The position numbers and the translations under genes are program-made. Shown here piece after piece: positions 6,140-7,959 of a stretch of DNA of 7,959 nt. Within the stretch, counting starts at the first letter, position 1; every line of letters begins with the position of its first letter. Under the pieces are notes generated by a model that was not told the DNA's origin, ran no database searches, and worked only from the letters and a program-made list of their open reading frames with translations. The DNA lies in NCBI GenBank assembly GCA_902773165.1, contig CACYDO010000236.1, positions 1 through 7,959 on the forward strand, given 5' to 3'. The DNA comes from an uncultured Ruminococcus sp. (GTDB taxonomy: Bacteria > Bacillota > Clostridia > Oscillospirales > Acutalibacteraceae).

Positions 6140-6318
6140 AGCTTATAGTCTTAATTGAAAAAAATTACAACGACTTATTTTGAATTTGCTTAGTACACGA
6201 ACGGTGTCCTAATTGTGTGAGTAAATGAATGATTTTAGTGAAATAAAGGAAACTCAACTGTAAAATAATTATGAACAAGAAAACACAACTATATTCGACA
6301 GCTTATTTATTGTTTACA

Positions 6319-6327
6319 TGATATAAT
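6319..6327 (+). promoter_or_regulatory. Extended -10 promoter of a small transcription unit
   Basis: TG-A-TATAAT (TG at 6319-6320, TATAAT at 6322-6327) is a classical extended -10 element. The -35 region is weak (TCGACA at 6295 is 21 bases away). Transcription should begin near 6334 and run about 190 bases to the terminator ending at 6522. Confidence 0.5.
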
Positions 6328-6395
6328 TATTATAAAGAATATAAATGTAAAAATAATTGCAAATAGCAAACAAAAGATAAGATCAGGTGATTAAA

Positions 6396-6434
6396 ATGAA
6401 CAATTTATTTTATTCTGAATTCTTAATTGAATAA
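6396..6434 (+). CDS. 12-codon ORF (possible leader peptide or stub)
   Basis: MNNLFYSEFLIE then TAA. It has a real ribosome site, AGGTGAT at 6385-6391, close to its ATG. It stands alone between an extended -10 promoter and a strong terminator, so it is not a shadow of a longer gene. The seven bases of the ribosome site are exactly complementary to ATCACCT at 6453-6459 downstream, so the transcript can hide its own start. Short peptides with this layout are known as attenuation leaders of resistance genes, but no such gene follows. It could equally be the first codons of a deleted gene. No homology is recognised. Confidence 0.35.
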   Translation: MNNLFYSEFLIE

Positions 6435-6471
6435 TTCCCATAGAAAAACGCTATCACCTATAATCCTCAGC

Positions 6472-6522
6472 GCCAGGGCAGAATTTTAGACCGTAGTGTT
6501 TGAAATTTGCCCTGGCTTTTTT
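6472..6522 (+). terminator. Intrinsic terminator of the small unit
   Basis: GCCAGGGCA (6472-6480) pairs perfectly with TGCCCTGGC (6508-6516), with further partial pairing inside, then six T at 6517-6522. It is a strong terminator for a transcript starting near 6334. Confidence 0.8.
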
Positions 6523-6585
6523 ATATACATAACAAGAAAAATAACAACAAAGCCTGATTACGTATAGGGCGACTGAATACATATA

Positions 6586-6615
6586 TTGAATTTTGTAATC
6601 AATGTAGGGTATATG
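6586..6615 (+). promoter_or_regulatory. Weak candidate promoter for the Xre gene
   Basis: TTGAAT (6586-6591), an 18-base spacer and TATATG (6610-6615). Only four of six -10 bases match, so this is tentative; it is the best candidate upstream of the Xre gene. Confidence 0.3.
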
Positions 6616-6647
6616 GTCAAGCTGTGCCAAAATCAGGTTCTCGTTTC

Positions 6648-6682
6648 ATCGGGTGACTCTACATTGAGTTACCCGATATTTT
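6648..6682 (+). promoter_or_regulatory. Stem-loop in the leader of the Xre gene
   Basis: ATCGGGTGACTC (6648-6659) pairs with GAGTTACCCGAT (6666-6677) over 12 bp with one G-U pair and a 6-base loop. It is followed by ATTTTG, a poor T tail. It lies 45 bases before the Xre start, so it could be a weak terminator, an attenuator or an mRNA-stabilising hairpin. Confidence 0.5.
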
Positions 6683-6726
6683 GTGTCCGGCGCACTATGA
6701 TTTTATGTGGCGGAAAGGATACGAAA

Positions 6727-6951
6727 ATGAAGAACAAGGTACATAATTATCTGAATCCAGATCTTGTGGAAACAGGAGAGAAGATCCGTGCTTTGCGCAT
6801 ATCAAGGGGTATGTCACAGGAGCAGTTGGCAGAACTTTTGGGAGTGAACAAGAATAGTATATCAAGATATGAAAATGGCCAAATGGAGATGGGGATGCAC
6901 TCCAGATGGAGAAAAAGAGAATTCTCGAATATCTCGCAAAGATCGTGTTGA
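6727..6951 (+). pseudogene. Xre-family helix-turn-helix regulator, truncated after the HTH
   Basis: The start at 6727 follows AAAGGA with 7 bases spacing. Residues 18-55 are a clear HTH_3 domain: KIRALRISRGMSQEQLAELL, then GVNKNSISRYENGQMEMG, with the recognition helix NKNSISRYE. In homologues the domain continues through a fifth helix and often a C-terminal tail. Here the frame turns into HSRWRKREFSNISQRSC and stops at 6949-6951. That tail is the out-of-frame reading of the gp157-like gene starting at 6906. The gene has thus lost its 3' part by a deletion joined to gp157, or by a frameshift near the GGGG at 6891-6894. A short DNA-binding product is still possible. Such regulators sit at the start of phage and mobile-element early regions. 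Confidence 0.7.
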
Positions 6952-7295
6952 ACACGCGCAGTGATATTGCTGCGCTGAAAGCCGAAGAGGAACGCCTAAA
7001 GTCTCGCCGTGAAAAGCTCGACAAAAAGGCGGAGAAGCTGCTCGCAATTATCGAACGTGAATGCGGTGAGAAGACAGATCTCGGAGTAGCGACGCTGTCG
7101 TACCGTTCCTCGACCGCCGTGGAAGTCTCCGACAGCAAGAAAGCCGTTTACTGGCTTATGCTCAACGGTCATAACAACTGTTACCGTATGAAAGAGCCGG
7201 AGGTGTCTAAGGCAGACGTTAAGGCGCTCATCAAATCCGGTACGGAAGTTCCCGGTTGTGCGATTGTCGAGCACCGCACGTACAATTTGAGGTAA
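6906..7295 (+). pseudogene. Phage Gp157-like protein, 5'-truncated
   Basis: 129 residues from the ATG at 6906. The family (siphovirus Gp157) is recognised from a coiled-coil segment (SDIAALKAEEERLKSRREKL) followed by GVATLSYRSSTAVEV and a basic-acidic end (EPEVSKADVKALIKSG, EVPGCAIVEHRTYNLR). The family is usually about 155-170 residues. The N-terminal helical region of roughly 40 residues is missing, where the frame runs into the Xre gene; in this frame a TGA at 6870-6872 blocks further extension. No ribosome site precedes 6906 apart from the GGAGATGGGG string. Gp157 proteins lie next to recombination or single-strand annealing genes in phage early regions, and were linked to phage resistance in Streptococcus thermophilus. 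The following gene fits this setting. Confidence 0.65.
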
Positions 7296-7307
7296 GAGGA
7301 GGAATAC

Positions 7308-7895
7308 ATGATGTTGAACATCACAGAAGGCAAGATCCACAGAGCCGAGAAGGTTGTCATTTACGGCAGCGAGGGTATTGGTAAAACAACGATAGCGGCT
7401 CAATTCCCGAATCCGCTGTTCATCGACACCGAAGGCGGTACGGCGCAGCTTGATGTCCGCCGTATCGACAGACCGAAGTCATGGGAAGAACTGCTCGGCA
7501 TTATCAAGGAAGTGGCGGCAAATCCGGACATTTGCAAAACGCTCGTGCTCGATACCGCAGATTGGGCAGAGAGACTTGCAGTCGATAAGGTCTGCGCTGA
7601 TTATCACATTAAGTCTATCGAGGGTGCTAACTACGGCAAGGGCTATGTGTATCTCGCAGATGAGTTTAACGAATTGCTCAGGGCGTTTGACAAGGTTATT
7701 GATTCCGGCACGAATGTCGTCATTACCGCCCACGCTAAGATGAGAAAATTCGAGCAGCCCGATGAGCAGGGAGCGTATGATCGCTGGGAGATGAAGCTCT
7801 CAAAGCAGGTAGCACCGCTTGTTAAAGAATGGTGCGATATGCTTCTGTTCATCAATTACAAGACATATGTTGTGATGGTGTATAATAAAACTTGA
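7308..7895 (+). pseudogene. Phage AAA_24 / Sak4-like RecA-fold ATPase, 3'-truncated
   Basis: 195 residues following GAGGAGG. Walker A is GSEGIGKT at 20-27, an acidic strand FIDTEGG follows at 37-43, Walker B is TLVLDTADW at 77-85 (D81), and VVITAHAK is in the sensor position near 141. This is the phage nucleotide-binding family PF13479, whose Sak4 members act as RecA-like single-strand annealing helpers in phage recombination. Intact members run on for about 30-50 residues after MLLFINYKTYVV. Here the frame ends MVYNKT and TGA at 7893, inside what looks like the edge of an inserted element with its own promoter. The first six codons past the junction are probably foreign. It starts 12 bases after the gp157-like stop, so the two were an operon. 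The ATPase core is complete, so residual activity cannot be excluded. Confidence 0.72.
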
Positions 7896-7921
7896 CACAA
7901 TCCAGACAACCGAAGTATAGT
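7892..7921 (+). promoter_or_regulatory. Promoter of the gene starting at 7946
   Basis: TTGACA (7892-7897), an 18-base spacer and TATAGT (7916-7921). The -35 is perfect and overlaps the stop codon of the truncated ATPase frame. Confidence 0.6.
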
Positions 7922-7945
7922 AAAATAAAAAGGAGTGTGTCAAAA

Positions 7946-7959
7946 ATGGGAACAGGAAA
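7946..7959 (+). CDS. Start of a gene leaving the window (transposase?)
   Basis: ATG with AAGGAG (7930-7935) ten bases upstream; only Met-Gly-Thr-Gly and part of the next codon are visible. The promoter and ribosome site make it a real start. A transposase is inferred from the disruption of the upstream gene, not from its sequence. Confidence 0.45.

Larger units (their letters stand above)
7875..7959 (+). mobile_element. Probable left end of an insertion element
   Basis: Homology to the AAA_24 gene stops near 7873. The remaining bases hold a fresh promoter, a ribosome site and a new start codon, all packed in 85 bases, which is the layout of an IS left end before its transposase. TTGACACA (7892-7899) and TGTGTCAA (7936-7943) are an 8-bp inverted pair here. 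The family cannot be told without the transposase and the other end. Confidence 0.45.

Noticed and set aside
6271..6321. 16-codon ORF (MNKKTQLYSTAYLLFT)
   Set aside because: No ribosome site in front, and its stop overlaps the extended -10 element of the next unit.
5929..6560. Riboswitch or retron RNA in the long gene-free stretch
   Set aside because: I found terminators, one promoter and a short ORF, but no aptamer core or reverse-transcriptase gene that would support either idea.
6586..6726. 47-codon upstream extension of the Xre reading frame
   Set aside because: It covers a hairpin and a candidate promoter, has no ribosome site, and the HTH protein starts naturally at 6727 behind AAAGGA.
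6996..7403. 135-codon leftward ORF opposite the gp157-like gene
   Set aside because: It is a shadow of the phage genes on the other strand; no start signal and no motif.

Overview
The window looks like an accessory stretch of a Clostridia-type Firmicutes chromosome, most likely Ruminococcus or a related Oscillospiraceae. The reasons are purine-rich ribosome sites of the AGGAGG kind, textbook sigma-A promoters (TTGACT/17/TATAAT), U-tailed hairpin terminators, and families common in that group (DUF5688, two-gene MNT/HEPN modules, a GGDEF-EAL-REC signalling relic, Gp157 plus AAA_24 phage recombination genes). The genus is an inference; no rRNA or housekeeping gene is present to fix it. I see no rRNA, tRNA or CRISPR array.

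Layout. 1-1200 (+) is gene debris: the tail of an IS4-like transposase, then one reading frame stitched from the end of a GGDEF domain, the start of an EAL domain (shifted frame) and the end of one REC domain, followed by a full-length REC domain whose phospho-acceptor Asp has become Asn. 1300-1610 (+) is a small antitoxin-like gene with a 16-codon overlapping ORF that may be the stub of a PIN toxin, closed by a terminator. 1681-3140 (-) is an intact ATP-binding protein of the archaeal-ATPase/DUF234 type with an excellent promoter and a palindrome in its leader. 3197-4189 (-) holds two tightly spaced unknown genes: the first lacks its 5' end and the second is interrupted by an in-frame TGA. 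4168-4750 (+) is the 3' part of a DUF5688 gene. It and the leftward unknown gene both lose their 5' ends at about 4170-4190, so this is a rearrangement junction.

4844-5928 (+) is the best functional unit: promoter, MNT-type nucleotidyltransferase, a 20-codon HEPN stub, a second nucleotidyltransferase and a complete HEPN (HepT, DUF86) toxin with its R-x4-H-x-Y motif. Both modules use the same 11-nt ATG...TAG overlap, so the locus is two MntA-HepT modules in tandem, of which only the second keeps its toxin.

5929-6726 has no long gene. It contains the terminator of the HEPN operon, a separate small transcription unit (extended -10, 12-codon ORF, strong terminator) whose ribosome site can pair with a downstream segment, and a hairpin leader. 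6727-7895 (+) is a damaged prophage or mobile-element early region: an Xre regulator cut off after its helix-turn-helix and run into a 5'-truncated Gp157 gene, then a Sak4/AAA_24 RecA-like ATPase cut near its 3' end by what looks like the left end of an insertion element, whose first gene starts at 7946 and leaves the window.

Overall, the genes probably still working are the ATPase (1681-3054), the MNT/HEPN locus and possibly the small antitoxin-like gene. The rest is mostly fragments. I found no convincing new multi-gene system; the best leads are the half-deleted tandem MntA-HepT array, the small 6319-6522 transcription unit and the TGA-interrupted unknown operon.
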